Source: Sphingobium naphthae
Lineage (GTDB): Bacteria; Pseudomonadota; Alphaproteobacteria; Sphingomonadales; Sphingomonadaceae
NCBI RefSeq assembly: GCF_020782235.1
Contig: NZ_JAJGNO010000009.1
Span: 62,001-126,000 of the forward strand
DNA length: 64,000 nucleotides
Reading direction: 5' to 3'
The notes under the pieces: generated by a model
Database searches by the model: none
Seen by the model: only the letters and a program-made list of their open reading frames with translations
Told to the model about the DNA's origin: nothing
Translations under genes and position numbers: made by a program
Part shown: positions 1 through 9,237 of the stretch, piece after piece
How positions within the stretch are numbered: position 1 is the first letter of the stretch
How the letters are laid out: each line of letters begins with the position of its first letter

Positions 1-273
1 CTGTCGCGCCTGTCGCCGCAGGAGGCGGCGTCGCTGGCGCAGGAGGCGGGCTTCACGCTGAACGCGGACAGCCGCTGGGCGCGGGCGATCGGCGCGGCGG
101 CGCAGCGCGGCGAAAAGGCGACAGTCGCGCTGTTGGCGGCGGTCGGCATGCAGGGCAATGACTGGAGCCGCCTGCCCCCCGCGCATCTTTATCATGTGGT
201 GGCGGCGCTGCACCGGGTGGGCCTGGACCCCGAGGCGCGGATGATCGCGGCCGAGGCGCTCAGCCGGGCCTGA
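1..273 (+). CDS. C-terminal end of an unrecognised protein (5' truncated by window edge)
   Basis: Frame 1 is open from the first base to a TGA at 271-273 and encodes about 90 residues rich in Ala, Leu and Arg with predicted helical character. There is no catalytic motif I recognise. The stop lies two bases before the ATG of the recombinase gene, so the two are very probably co-transcribed. The start and most of the protein are outside the window, so function cannot be assigned. Confidence 0.6.
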   Translation: MSRLSPQEAASLAQEAGFTLNADSRWARAIGAAAQRGEKATVALLAAVGMQGNDWSRLPPAHLYHVVAALHRVGLDPEARMIAAEALSRA

Positions 274-275
274 CC

Positions 276-1208
276 ATGGGGCAGGAGGATGCCGCCCTGG
301 TCGACCGCTTTCTGGAGATGATGGCGGCGGAGCGCGGCGCGTCGCGCAACACGCTGATCGCCTATCGCACCGACCTGAACGGCGCGGCGGACCTGCTGGG
401 CGGGATCGCCGGCGCGACCAAGGAGGGGCTGGGCGCGCTGGCGGCGCATTGGGCGACGCTGGCGGCGTCTTCGGTGGCGCGCAAGGCGTCGGCGCTGCGG
501 GCTTTCTACGCCTTTCTGGAGGAGGAGGGGCTGCGCGCCGACAATCCGTCCGCCGCGCTGCCGCGCCCGGTGACGCGCCGGCCGCTGCCCAAGATCCTGT
601 CGACGGCGGAGGTCGATCGGCTGTTCGCGCTGATCGCCGAGCGGCTGGACGGGGCGCATCCCGCGCCGCTGGACCTGCGGCTGGCGGCGTTGATCGAGCT
701 GCTCTACGGGTCGGGGCTGCGCGCGACCGAGCTGGTGTCGCTGCCGCGCCGCGCGCTGGCGGCCGACCGCCCGTTTCTGATCCTGAAGGGGAAGGGCGCG
801 CGCGAGCGGCTGGTGCCGATTTCCGACCGGGCGCGCGCGGCAGTTTCCGCCTGGCTGGCGCACGTCCCGGCGGAGAGCCCCTGGCTGTTCCCGTCGGGCA
901 AGAGCCATTTGAGCCGCATCCGCCTGTATCAGCTGGTGAAGGCGCTGGCGGGCGCGGCGGGGATCGCGCCTGAGCGGGTCAGCCCCCATGTGCTGCGCCA
1001 TGCCTTTGCCACCCACCTGCTGGAAGGGGGCGCGGACCTGCGCGCCTTGCAGGCGATGCTGGGCCATGCCGATATCGGCACGACCCAGATCTACACCCAT
1101 GTCGACAGCCGCCGGCTGGTCGAGCTGGTGAACCAGCGCCACCCGCTGGCGACGATGACGATGCGGCAGCCGCAACGCCGCGTTGACGACGCGCCGCCAT
1201 CGCCTTAA
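276..1208 (+). CDS. xerD: Tyrosine recombinase, XerC/XerD type
   Basis: Site-specific recombinase of the kind that resolves chromosome dimers at dif with FtsK. The 310-residue length is normal for Xer proteins. Residues 1-90 form the SAM-like core-binding domain and 105-290 the catalytic domain. The active-site set is visible: Arg149 in GLRATE, Lys near 173, His238 and Arg241 in HVLRH, His264 in [10 protein letters not shown] and the nucleophile Tyr273 in IYTHV. The ATG at 276 follows the upstream stop by two bases. The XerD rather than XerC assignment rests on the [14 protein letters not shown] signature and the neighbouring accA, an arrangement I recall from sphingomonads; XerC is the alternative. 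Nothing suggests an integrase of a mobile element, since no att-like duplications or phage genes adjoin it. Confidence 0.88.
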   Translation: MGQEDAALVDRFLEMMAAERGASRNTLIAYRTDLNGAADLLGGIAGATKEGLGALAAHWATLAASSVARKASALRAFYAFLEEEGLRADNPSAALPRPVTRRPLPKILSTAEVDRLFALIAERLDGAHPAPLDLRLAALIELLYGSGLRATELVSLPRRALAADRPFLILKGKGARERLVPISDRARAAVSAWLAHVPAESPWLFPSGKSHLSRIRLYQLVKALAGAAGIAPERVSPHVLRHAFATHLLEGGADLRALQAMLGHADIGTTQIYTHVDSRRLVELVNQRHPLATMTMRQPQRRVDDAPPSP

Positions 1209-1219
1209 CGCCATCCGCC

Positions 1220-2164
<945 letters not shown>

Positions 2165-2266
2165 TCGCCGCGCGGGCACGGCCCGTCGGGAGAAAACTGG
2201 CATTTTTCGGGAACGTCCCGCCACAATCGCTTGTTACGTCAGGGTAACGGCGAAGGGTGAGGGTAT

Positions 2267-3742
2267 ATGAACTGGAAGATGTCGCTGGGCTGCACCGGCG
2301 CTGTTGTCGCGATTGCGCTGAGCGCGCCGGCGGTGATCGGGCAGCAGCGGGCGATCCGCACCACGTCCTCGATCAGCCAGCAGGACAAGGCGACGGGCGC
2401 CAAGCAGCATCCTGAATTGCTGAAGGAATTTGGCGGCGCCTATGCCGGGCCGCAGGCGCGTTACGTCGAGACGGTCGGGCGACGGATCGCGGTGCAATCG
2501 GGCCTGTCCAACGCGCAGGGCGACTTCACCGTCACCCTGCTCAATTCTCCGGTCAACAACGCCTTCGCCATTCCGGGCGGCTATGTCTATGTGACGCGCC
2601 AGCTGATGGCGCTGATGAATGACGAGGCCGAACTGGCCGGGGTGCTGGGCCATGAAGTGGGCCATGTCGCGGCCCAGCATGGGCAAAGGCGACAGAAGGC
2701 GGCGCAGCGCAACGCGATCGGCGGCGCGCTGCTGCAGGTGCTGACCGGCGCGTTGCTGGGCGATTCGGGCTTTGCCGGGCTGATCCAGCAGGGGATCGGC
2801 ACGGGCAGCCAGTTGCTGACGCTCAAATTTTCGCGCAGCCAGGAATATGAGGCGGATGATCTGGGCATCCGCTATCTGGCGTCGGGCGGCTATGATCCGC
2901 GCGCGCTGTCCGACATGCTGGCGTCGCTCGCCGCGCAGAGCAACCTGGACGCGCAAGTGGCGGGAAGCGCCCGGTCCATGCCGGAATGGGCGAGCACGCA
3001 CCCCGATCCGGCGTCGCGCGTGGACCGCGCGGCGCGCGAGGCGCAGGCGACCCGGTCGACCAGCACGACGCGCAATCGCGATGCCTTTCTGATGGCGCTG
3101 GACGGCGTGCTCTATGGCGACGATCCCAAGCAGGGGGTGATCGACGGCAGCCGGTTCCGCCATCCCGAGCTGCGCCTGAGCTTTTCCGCGCCAAGCGGAT
3201 TCGGAATGGAAAATGGCACGGATGCGGTGTCGATCACCGGATCTGGCGGGCAGGCGCAGTTCAGCGCCGCGGCCTATCGCGGCGACCTCAATGCCTATGT
3301 CGACAATGTGCTGTCGGCGCTGGGCGGAGGGAAGGGCGTACCGGCGGGCGAGATCAGCCGCACCAGCGTCAATGGCATTCCGGCCGCCTGGCGCACAGTG
3401 CGCGCGACGAGCCAGTCGAGCCAGGTCGACGCCACCGTCTTCGCTTATGATTTCGGCGGCGGCAAAGCCTATCATTTCCTGCTGCTGACGCCGGCGGGGC
3501 GCGGCATCGGCCCGTTCACGTCGATGGTGCAATCGGTGCAGCGCCTGTCGGCCAAGGAAGCGGCGGCGATCAAGCCGCGCCGCGTCGATGTGGTGACTGT
3601 AAAGGCCGGCGACACGGTGCAGTCGCTGAGCCGGCGCATGGCCTATAGCGACTATCCGCTGGAGCGGTTCCTGACGATCAACGGGTTGAGCGCCAACGCG
3701 ACGTTGCGGCCGGGCGAGAAGGTAAAGATCGTCAGCTGGTGA
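2267..3742 (+). CDS. Secreted M48-family zinc metalloprotease with C-terminal LysM-like module
   Basis: Predicted periplasmic protease of the BepA/YfgC type involved in envelope quality control. Residues 1-26 form a signal peptide ending before QQRAI. The zinc motif HEVGH is at residues 129-133, and the downstream third ligand lies in QEYEADDLG. The peptidase region is followed by a poorly characterised middle region and, from about residue 440, by a LysM-like domain (VKAGDTVQSLSRRM ... LRPGEKVKIV) expected to bind peptidoglycan. The length of 491 residues is typical for the alphaproteobacterial M48+LysM architecture. The gene stands alone and ends at a strong terminator. The substrate is not predictable from sequence. 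Confidence 0.88.
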   Translation: MNWKMSLGCTGAVVAIALSAPAVIGQQRAIRTTSSISQQDKATGAKQHPELLKEFGGAYAGPQARYVETVGRRIAVQSGLSNAQGDFTVTLLNSPVNNAFAIPGGYVYVTRQLMALMNDEAELAGVLGHEVGHVAAQHGQRRQKAAQRNAIGGALLQVLTGALLGDSGFAGLIQQGIGTGSQLLTLKFSRSQEYEADDLGIRYLASGGYDPRALSDMLASLAAQSNLDAQVAGSARSMPEWASTHPDPASRVDRAAREAQATRSTSTTRNRDAFLMALDGVLYGDDPKQGVIDGSRFRHPELRLSFSAPSGFGMENGTDAVSITGSGGQAQFSAAAYRGDLNAYVDNVLSALGGGKGVPAGEISRTSVNGIPAAWRTVRATSQSSQVDATVFAYDFGGGKAYHFLLLTPAGRGIGPFTSMVQSVQRLSAKEAAAIKPRRVDVVTVKAGDTVQSLSRRMAYSDYPLERFLTINGLSANATLRPGEKVKIVSW

Positions 3743-3752
3743 GCGCACAAGC

Positions 3753-3790
3753 AAAGGGGCGGCGGACTGGATGTCCGCCGCCCCTTTTTT
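3753..3790 (+). terminator. Rho-independent terminator after the M48 gene
   Basis: A perfect inverted repeat (GGGGCGGCGGA with TCCGCCGCCCC, loop CTGGATG) is followed by six T residues. It lies between the M48 gene and the convergent pilin gene, and terminates the plus-strand transcript. Confidence 0.9.
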
Positions 3791-3806
3791 CCGTCAGAGT
3801 CGCGAC

Positions 3807-3971
3807 TTACTGTTCCAGATTGTCGCTGACGCTGTTGAAGGTGTTGGTCAGGTTGCTGCCCAGGCTGGTCATGGCGCCAATGGCGGCAACGGCGATCAGA
3901 GCGGCGATGAGGCCGTATTCGATCGCGGTGGCACCCTTTTCGTTCTTCAGCATCTTACGGATGAACTGCAT
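3807..3971 (-). CDS. Flp family type IVb pilin
   Basis: A 54-residue major pilin-type protein of the tight-adherence (Tad) system. The short cytoplasmic leader MQFIRKMLKNEKG is followed by ATAIEYGLIAALIAVAAIGA, which carries the prepilin-peptidase site (after the Gly) and the conserved Glu-Tyr pair, then a hydrophobic helix and a short polar tail. The start is set by an AAGGAG ribosome site nine bases upstream of the ATG. No cpa/tad assembly genes lie nearby, so the machinery must be elsewhere or the pilin is an orphan copy. A second Flp-like gene follows on the same strand upstream. Confidence 0.88.
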   Translation of the reverse strand: MQFIRKMLKNEKGATAIEYGLIAALIAVAAIGAMTSLGSNLTNTFNSVSDNLEQ

Positions 3972-4113
3972 GTTACGTCTCCTTGGTGGACATAAGCTCG
4001 ATGTAAACTACCCGGCCGCCCCGCTTGGTAATTCGTGGTCAGCTGAGGATGGAAATAGCGCCAGTCTGTTGAGAAATGTTTAATGGGCGACAGCGACTGT
4101 CAAAAACTGATGG

Positions 4114-4299
4114 TTAAGCTTCGGTAACCTTGGTCTCGACGTCGTCCCACATGTGGATCGTGCGGTTGGCGACGTTGGACAGCGCGACAATCATGACGAG
4201 TACGATCATCGCGAGGATGAGAGCATATTCGACCGCAGTCGCGCCCTTTTCACATTTCAGAAGCCCCCGACGGGCGATGTGGCCGATAAGCCCGCGCAT
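4114..4299 (-). CDS. Flp-like type IVb pilin, divergent second copy
   Basis: A 61-residue protein with the same design as its neighbour: a basic leader, the processing site CEKG followed by ATAVEYALI-like sequence (seen as ATAVEYALILAMIVLVM) and a single hydrophobic helix. The C-terminal tail TIHMWDDVETKVTEA is more charged than in the other copy. It probably acts as a minor pilin or pseudopilin. The intergenic region between the two pilin genes is about 140 bases, long enough for separate promoters. Confidence 0.8.
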   Translation of the reverse strand: MRGLIGHIARRGLLKCEKGATAVEYALILAMIVLVMIVALSNVANRTIHMWDDVETKVTEA

Positions 4300-4381
4300 G
4301 CCATTCCCACTTCACTGCAGACAGTCCCCGCCGATGGTGTAAAGGCAGGACGGTTAACAAAATCCCACTGGTCGGACCTGT

Positions 4382-4789
4382 ATGACGTCTTTTTCTCCGT
4401 TGATGGTGGTTGCGGTCGCGCTGATCGACGGCGATGGGCGAGTGCTGTTGCAGCAGCGCCCGCCCGGCAAGCCGATGGCGGGGCTGTGGGAATTTCCCGG
4501 CGGCAAGGTGGAGCCCGGCGAGACGCCCGAGGCGGCGCTGGTGCGCGAGCTGGAGGAGGAGCTGGGCATCGAGACACAGGAAAGCTGCCTGGCGCCGGCG
4601 AGTTTCGCCAGCGAACCGCTGGGGGACCGGCATTTGCTGCTGCTGCTCTATGTCTGCCGCAAGTGGCGCGGCGTCGCCGAGGCGCGCCACGCGACCGCGC
4701 TGGCGTGGAAGCGGCCGGCGCAGATGTATGCGCTCGACATGCCGCCTGCCGACCTGCCGCTGATCGGGCTGCTCGACGCGCTGCTGTGA
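4382..4789 (+). CDS. mutT: Nudix hydrolase, 8-oxo-dGTP diphosphatase (MutT)
   Basis: Sanitises the nucleotide pool by hydrolysing 8-oxo-dGTP. The Nudix box spans residues 40-63 and has the required Gly-x5-Glu-x7-Arg-Glu-x2-Glu-Glu-x-Gly spacing (GGKVEPGETPEAALVRELEE followed by ELGI). The preceding RPPGKPMAGLWEFPG motif is typical of MutT proper rather than other Nudix enzymes. Its 135 residues match the family. A divergent start with the Flp gene at 4299 leaves about 80 bases for promoters. Confidence 0.92.
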   Translation: MTSFSPLMVVAVALIDGDGRVLLQQRPPGKPMAGLWEFPGGKVEPGETPEAALVRELEEELGIETQESCLAPASFASEPLGDRHLLLLLYVCRKWRGVAEARHATALAWKRPAQMYALDMPPADLPLIGLLDALL

Positions 4790-4791
4790 CG

Positions 4792-4821
4792 AAAAAAGGG
4801 CGCCCCTTTGCAGGGACGCCC
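4792..4821 (-). terminator. Terminator downstream of bfr (minus strand)
   Basis: On the minus strand, GGGCGTCCC pairs with GGGGCGCCC (one G-U) and is followed by six T residues. It closes the bacterioferritin transcript just before the mutT stop on the other strand. Confidence 0.8.
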
Positions 4822-4850
4822 CATGAACCGATGCCTCGGCCCGGCGGCGG

Positions 4851-5330
4851 TCAGTCCTCCGCCGGCTTGCTTTGCAGCTGGATATAATTCTGGATGCCCA
4901 TGCGTTCGATCATTTCGAACTGGGTTTCCAGCGTATCGACATGCTCTTCCTCGCTCTTGAGGATATAGTCGAACAGGTCGCGGCTGACGAAGTCGCGGAT
5001 CGATTCGCAATAGGCGATCGCATCCCGCAGCACCGGCAGCGCTTCATATTCCAGTTCGAGGTCGGCCTTGAGGATTTCCTCCACCGTCTCGCCGATCTTG
5101 AGGCGGCCGAGCAGCTGGAAATTGGGCAGGCCGTCGAGGAAGAGGATGCGCTCCGCCAGCTTGTCGGCGTGCTTCATCTCGTCGATCGACTCTTCATATT
5201 CGAACTTGGCGAGCTTCTTGATGCCCCAATGGTCGAGCATGCGATAATGGAGGAAATATTGATTGATCGCGGTCAGCTCGTTCTTGAGGACCTCGTTCAG
5301 ATAATCGATGACCTTCGGGTCGCCCTTCAT
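4851..5330 (-). CDS. bfr: Bacterioferritin
   Basis: Heme-containing ferritin that oxidises and stores iron in a 24-mer cytosolic shell. All ferroxidase ligands are present at canonical positions: Glu18, Glu51, His54, Glu94, Glu127 and His130. The axial heme ligand Met52 is also present (DEMKHADK). The 159-residue length is standard. The gene for the bacterioferritin-associated ferredoxin lies 150 bases upstream on the same strand, which fits a storage/mobilisation pair. The promoter carries an unusual 12-bp dyad, described separately. Confidence 0.96.
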   Translation of the reverse strand: MKGDPKVIDYLNEVLKNELTAINQYFLHYRMLDHWGIKKLAKFEYEESIDEMKHADKLAERILFLDGLPNFQLLGRLKIGETVEEILKADLELEYEALPVLRDAIAYCESIRDFVSRDLFDYILKSEEEHVDTLETQFEMIERMGIQNYIQLQSKPAED

Positions 5331-5332
5331 GG

Positions 5333-5393
5333 CGTTATACTCCGGGATAATGGGGAACGGGCGGAGTATAACGGCAAGGCGTCGGCCTGTTAA
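5333..5393 (-). promoter_or_regulatory. bfr promoter with 12-bp inverted repeat over the -10 box and ribosome site
   Basis: On the minus strand a -35 TTAACA (5388-5393), a 17-bp spacer and a -10 TATACT (5365-5370) form a good sigma-70-type promoter. The -10 lies inside one arm (5362-5373) of a perfect 12-bp inverted repeat. The other arm (5333-5344) contains the GGAG ribosome site of bfr, with 17 bases between the arms. The arrangement looks like an operator for a dimeric regulator. If transcription starts about 7 bases after the -10, the first arm is not transcribed, so an RNA hairpin is less likely. Confidence 0.6.
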
Positions 5394-5479
5394 GCCGAAA
5401 AGCCTTGAAAATTAGCGCTTTTCCCGTGCGCTATTGCGTCGGGTTCGCGTCTGTTGCTTGCGGATGATTTGCAGTCCTG

Positions 5480-5650
5480 TCAGGCCGACGCGCGTTCGGC
5501 GGCGATGATGGTGCGCGCGAAGGATACGCACTGACCGCATTTGGGGCGGCGACCATATTGGGCATAGGCGCTGCACGGCGTGTCCGCGCCGTTGCGCGCG
5601 GCTTCCCGCACATCCTTTTCCCGAATCGCATTACAGACGCAGACGACCAT
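5480..5650 (-). CDS. bfd: Bacterioferritin-associated ferredoxin
   Basis: A 56-residue [2Fe-2S] protein that binds bacterioferritin and reduces the stored iron so it can be released. The cluster ligands are visible as Cys4 and Cys6 (VCVCNAI) and Cys38 and Cys41 (RRPKCGQCV). The spacing is typical of the BFD-like [2Fe-2S] domain. The ATG at 5650 lies directly before VVCVCNAIRE, with no upstream coding signal in frame. It sits upstream of bfr on the same strand, and both genes are likely iron-controlled. Confidence 0.92.
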   Translation of the reverse strand: MVVCVCNAIREKDVREAARNGADTPCSAYAQYGRRPKCGQCVSFARTIIAAERASA

Positions 5651-5709
5651 AGAGATGCTCTCCCGATGCAAGGAGAGATAGCGGACATGATAATGGGTCG
5701 CAATAGTAA

Positions 5710-6930
5710 TCAGCTGCTTCTGCGAATCTTTTGCGGTTGGGCGCGGACCAGGCTGCGCCAGAGCCATTCGGCGGGGCCGACCGCGAATCGGCGGACATAG
5801 GGCTGCGACCAGAGCAGCATCGCCGCCCAGCCGGCGACGACGAACAGGGGCAGGGCGGCGGGGCGGACATGCGCGAAATTGCCCAGGCCCCAGCCATAGA
5901 AGATGGCGGTCATCAAAAGGCTGGTGCCCAGATAGTTGCTGAGCGCCAGGCGGCCGGCGGCGGCAAGGCGCTCGACGAGGGCGTGAGTGGGCGCGCGCGC
6001 AAGCAGCCAGAGGATGAGCGCGGCCCAGCCGACGCTCAGGGGAATGCGAAAGGGGAAGGACCAGGCGAGCGCCGTGCCGAGCGCGGTGAGCGGGGCAAAA
6101 CCGCTCCACCAGACCCAGAGCGCCAGCGCGATCATCGGCGGCAGGCCGATGGCGAAGCAATGGCGCGCGGTGCGGCGATATTGGTCGGCGTCCCACCGGC
6201 CGGTGAGGAAGCCGCCCTTGAGCATCGCCATGCCGAGCAGCATGAAGCCCAGCGTTTCGAGCGCGGTCATGGTGAAGCTCCACAGCCAGTCGCCCGGCAG
6301 GCCGGCGAGTTTGTGCCGCAGGATCGGCAGGAAGTCGCCGCGATAGAGGGCGATTTCCTGGCGGATGGCGGGGCTGCCCGGATCGGACAGGGCGGCGATG
6401 AAGCGCGTGAAGCCCTGCGCATCGCCAGGCGCGTGGCTCCAGGCATAGAGGCTGGCGATGAAGCCGGCGACCAGCAGGAAATGCAGCAGGAAGAGCAGGA
6501 ACGCGGCCTTGACCAGCGCCAGCGGCTCGCGCTGGGCGAAGAGCAGGGCGACCAGGCCGACCAGCGCATAGAGCATCAATATGTCGCCCCACCAGAGCAG
6601 CAAATAGTGAGCGACGCCGATCGCGAAGAGCCAGCCGGCGCGCACCAACTGGGTGCGGGCGCCATTGCGCCCCGCCATTTCCTCCCGATCGATCAGCAGC
6701 AGCATCGAGGCGCCGAACAACATGGCGAACAGACCGCGCATCTTGCCATCGACCAGGATCAGGCTGGCGGCCCAGAATGCGATGTCCCCGGCCGACAGCG
6801 GACCAGCGGCCGCCGGGTTGGAATAGGCGCTTTGCGGCAGGGCGAAGGCGGTGATGTTCATCCAGAGGATGCCCATGACCGCGCAGCCGCGCAGAACGTC
6901 CATGGCGGGGATGCGGGAGGAGGGCGACAT
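5710..6930 (-). CDS. DUF418 family multi-spanning membrane protein
   Basis: An integral membrane protein with about ten predicted helices. It begins SSRIPAMDVLRGCAVMGILW, the signature start of DUF418/acyltransferase-3-like proteins, and ends in the DUF418 C-terminal domain (LALSNYLGTSLLMT, then GPAEWLWRSL). The start chosen at 6930 gives 406 residues and the normal MSPSS N-terminus. An in-frame ATG at 6993 would add 21 polar residues and seems less likely. Function is unknown; family members are often linked to cell-envelope modification or transport. It is divergent from the methyltransferase gene at 7005. Confidence 0.82.
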   Translation of the reverse strand: MSPSSRIPAMDVLRGCAVMGILWMNITAFALPQSAYSNPAAAGPLSAGDIAFWAASLILVDGKMRGLFAMLFGASMLLLIDREEMAGRNGARTQLVRAGWLFAIGVAHYLLLWWGDILMLYALVGLVALLFAQREPLALVKAAFLLFLLHFLLVAGFIASLYAWSHAPGDAQGFTRFIAALSDPGSPAIRQEIALYRGDFLPILRHKLAGLPGDWLWSFTMTALETLGFMLLGMAMLKGGFLTGRWDADQYRRTARHCFAIGLPPMIALALWVWWSGFAPLTALGTALAWSFPFRIPLSVGWAALILWLLARAPTHALVERLAAAGRLALSNYLGTSLLMTAIFYGWGLGNFAHVRPAALPLFVVAGWAAMLLWSQPYVRRFAVGPAEWLWRSLVRAQPQKIRRSS

Positions 6931-7004
6931 GGGCAGAGGGTCCTTGGCAATATGGGCTGTTCGCCACTGGTCAGCGGCGCGCGCCTCTGCCAAGGGGCCT
7001 AGCC

Positions 7005-7772
7005 ATGATCGAGGGCCGCAAGCAACGGATAAGCGACGCGTTCGGCGCGGCGGCGGCGCATTATGACGATCATGCCGGGCCGCAGCGCTTTGCCGCGCGG
7101 CTGGTGGCGGACCTGGCGCAACGGCAAAGGCCGCAGGGCGTGCACCGGATATTGGAGATTGGCTGCGGCACCGGATTGCTGACTCGTGACATCCAGGCGC
7201 GCTGGCCGGGCGCGGAGATCATCGTGACGGACCTGTCGCCGGGCATGCTGGACAAGGCGGCGGCGGGCGGGCTGGTTGCGGGCAGGTTCCTGGCGATGGA
7301 CGGGGAGGCGCCGGCCTTCGACGGGCCATGGTTCGACCTGATCCTGTCCAGCCTGGCGTTCCAGTGGTTCGACGACCTGCCGGCGGCGATCGCGCGGCTG
7401 GCGGCGCTGTTGCGGCCGGGCGGAAGCCTGATCTTCTCCACCATGGGACAGGGCAGCTTCGCGCGATGGCGCGCCGCGCATGCCGCCTGCGGGCTGGAGG
7501 CGGGCGTGCCCGACTATCCTTCGCTCGATGCATTGCGGGCGATGCTGCGGGGCCATGCGGACAGTTTCGCCTTTGACGAGACGGTCGTGCTGGACGGCGG
7601 CGGGGCGCGCGAGCTGATCGCCCATCTCAAGGGCATCGGCGCGGTGGTGCCGAGCGCGGGGTGCAGGCCGCTCGCGCCCGCGCAATTGCGCGCAGTGATG
7701 GCGACCTATGAAGCGCAGGGCGGTGCGGATGCCTATCAGCTGCTGTTCGGGCGGGTGACTGAGCCGGCGTGA
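7005..7772 (+). CDS. SAM-dependent methyltransferase, BioC-like (malonyl-ACP O-methyltransferase)
   Basis: Class I methyltransferase. BioC methylates the free carboxyl of malonyl-ACP so that it can prime fatty acid synthesis towards pimelate for biotin. The N-terminus, with RISDAFGAAAAHYDDHAGPQ, matches the characteristic BioC start. The SAM-binding motif I is LEIGCGTGLLT near residue 50, and LSSLAFQWFDDLP near residue 115 also resembles BioC. At 255 residues the length fits. No other bio genes are in the window, so a different small-molecule substrate cannot be excluded. Confidence 0.7.
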   Translation: MIEGRKQRISDAFGAAAAHYDDHAGPQRFAARLVADLAQRQRPQGVHRILEIGCGTGLLTRDIQARWPGAEIIVTDLSPGMLDKAAAGGLVAGRFLAMDGEAPAFDGPWFDLILSSLAFQWFDDLPAAIARLAALLRPGGSLIFSTMGQGSFARWRAAHAACGLEAGVPDYPSLDALRAMLRGHADSFAFDETVVLDGGGARELIAHLKGIGAVVPSAGCRPLAPAQLRAVMATYEAQGGADAYQLLFGRVTEPA

Positions 7773-7821
7773 CGCGCTTGCGCCGGTTGCGCGGGGTGCG
7801 CGCGCCTGCCTATGCTGGGGC

Positions 7822-8358
7822 ATGTCCCTTGTTCCTCTGACCATCCGCCGCGCCGGGCCGAGCGATGGCGCGGCGCTGTCCGCGCTCAAGCTGGCGGCGT
7901 TCCGCGAGACCTTCCTCGACGGCTTCGCCATTCCCTATCCGCCCGCCGACCTGGCGCGATTCGAGGCGGAGAGCTATGGCCTCGCGACCGTGGCGGGCGA
8001 GCTGGCCGATCCGCGCCATGCCAGCTGGGTCGCGCAAGCGGCGGACGGGCGGCTGGTCGCCTATGCCCATGCGGGCCCGTGCAAATTACCGCATCCCGAG
8101 GCGTCGGCGCAGCAGGGCGAGCTGTACCAGCTTTATGCGCTGAACGCGGCGCAGGGGCAGGGCGTGGGCCGGGCGCTGATGGACGCGGCGCTGGAATGGC
8201 TGGCGCAGGCATATCCGGGGCCGCTGTGGCTCGGCGTCTGGTCCGGCAATGCGCGGGCGCAGGCCGTCTATGCCAGGCGCGGCTTTGCCAAGGTAGGCGA
8301 ATATGGGTTCCAGGTCGGCGACTGGACGGACGCGGAGTTCATCCTGCGGCGGGAGTGA
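7822..8358 (+). CDS. GNAT family N-acetyltransferase
   Basis: A 178-residue acetyl-CoA-dependent acyltransferase. The fold's motif A is visible as YQLYALNAAQGQGVGRALMD (Q-x-x-G-x-G/A acetyl-CoA loop) near residues 100-120. The later WSGNARAQAVYARRGF segment corresponds to motif B, with the conserved N-x-x-A-x-x-x-Y. It stands alone after the methyltransferase. The substrate, whether amine, peptide N-terminus or antibiotic, cannot be told from sequence. Confidence 0.85.
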   Translation: MSLVPLTIRRAGPSDGAALSALKLAAFRETFLDGFAIPYPPADLARFEAESYGLATVAGELADPRHASWVAQAADGRLVAYAHAGPCKLPHPEASAQQGELYQLYALNAAQGQGVGRALMDAALEWLAQAYPGPLWLGVWSGNARAQAVYARRGFAKVGEYGFQVGDWTDAEFILRRE

Positions 8359-8413
8359 TCCGGGCGCGGCCGGGCGGTCTCGCGAAGGGAGCGTCGGTCT
8401 CCCTGCCGCGAGA

Positions 8414-8440
8414 TGGGTCCCCGCCTTCGCGGGGACGACG
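8414..8440 (+). repeat. Short palindromic repeat, type A
   Basis: TGGGTCCCCGCCTTCGCGGGGACGACG: stem TCCCCGC with GCGGGGA, loop CTTC, tail GACG. Near-identical copies lie at 9114-9140 and 63595-63621. The many related palindromes in the window share the same plan (TGG, variable stem, CTTC loop, GACG tail) with different stem sequences. Confidence 0.85.
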
Positions 8441-8639
8441 GGACAGGGTGTTGTTTCCGAGCAGGTGGTGAGCCGTTGACGTGCCTGAGCGCGGGGTGCG
8501 CGCTAGCGGGGGCGCGGCGTGGGTGAGGTTGATGTCCTCGCGATGGGTGCTGGTTGAGAGCTGCCTCGCCGCCGCCTAGCAGTCTCCTGACGCGAAATGA
8601 GTCCCGGCCTTTGCGGGGCGAGGGGGGAGGCTTCTTCTT

Positions 8640-8666
8640 CGTCGTTCCCGCGGAGGCGGGAATCCA
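8640..8666 (-). repeat. Short palindromic repeat flanking the GIY-YIG gene (downstream side)
   Basis: Minus-strand copy of the palindrome (TGGATTCCCGCC then TCCGCGGGAACGACG). Read in the direction of the GIY-YIG gene it lies downstream with its GACG tail pointing outward. It is in inverted orientation to the copy at 9114-9140 on the upstream side. Confidence 0.8.
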
Positions 8667-8726
8667 GTGTGGCTGCGGCACTTGGGTGCGGGTCGAGGGG
8701 GACGCTCTGTGAGGCGGATGGCGCTG

Positions 8727-9041
8727 TCAGTCGGGGAGGCGGGGGAAGCCGAGGCCGATCGCCAGGTCGTCCCAGTGCGGGTTCAAGGCTTCGATCAGAC
8801 TGATCTTCCAGGCGCGGTTCCATTTCTTGAGGCGCTTTTCGCGGAGAATCGCTTCCTCCATCGTGCCATGATGTTCGAACCACATCAGGCGATTGACCTG
8901 ATAATCTTTGGTGAAGCCGGGGGCGGCGCCAATGCGGTGCTGGTAGAGGCGCTGGATGAGGTCGGCGGTGACGCCGATATAAAGCGTGCCATTGCGCTTG
9001 CTCGCCAGGATATAGACGCAGGGCTGGCGGATGCGGCGCAT
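8727..9041 (-). CDS. Single-domain GIY-YIG nuclease-like protein
   Basis: A 104-residue protein that is essentially only the GIY-YIG fold: PCVYILASKRNGTLYIGVTA supplies the two Tyr motifs (VYIL and YIGVT), LIQRLYQHR the catalytic Arg region, and REKRLKKWNRAWKISLIEAL the conserved Glu and basic helix. Free-standing members of this type are common in alphaproteobacteria; their substrates are not established. The gene is flanked by palindromic repeats in outward inverted orientation (8640-8666 and 9114-9140), and a second gene of this family at 42285 has the same flanks. It lies immediately downstream of purL but is separated by about 200 bases. Confidence 0.88.
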   Translation of the reverse strand: MRRIRQPCVYILASKRNGTLYIGVTADLIQRLYQHRIGAAPGFTKDYQVNRLMWFEHHGTMEEAILREKRLKKWNRAWKISLIEALNPHWDDLAIGLGFPRLPD

Positions 9042-9113
9042 CCGTGTTTGTTACACACTGGTCAGGTCGGCGAAAGCGGGACCGCAGGTCGCAAGCCAGT
9101 TGTGTGCGAGAGA

Positions 9114-9140
9114 TGGGTCCCCGCCTTCGCGGGGACGACG
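9114..9140 (+). repeat. Short palindromic repeat, type A, upstream flank of the GIY-YIG gene
   Basis: This copy is identical in core to 8414-8440. Together with 8640-8666 it brackets the GIY-YIG gene as an inverted pair with the GACG tails outward. Confidence 0.85.
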
Positions 9141-9237
9141 GGGTGGTGTTGCATAGCTGTCGATTCGGCACGATCGCAGCGCCGACGAGCGACAGGGTTG
9201 TTCGACAAGCGTCCCGCAGCGCTTCCGCGGGACGGGT

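Noticed and set aside
276..1208. The tyrosine recombinase as integrase of an integrative element
   Set aside because: All features fit a housekeeping Xer protein; no tRNA, attachment duplications or element genes adjoin it.
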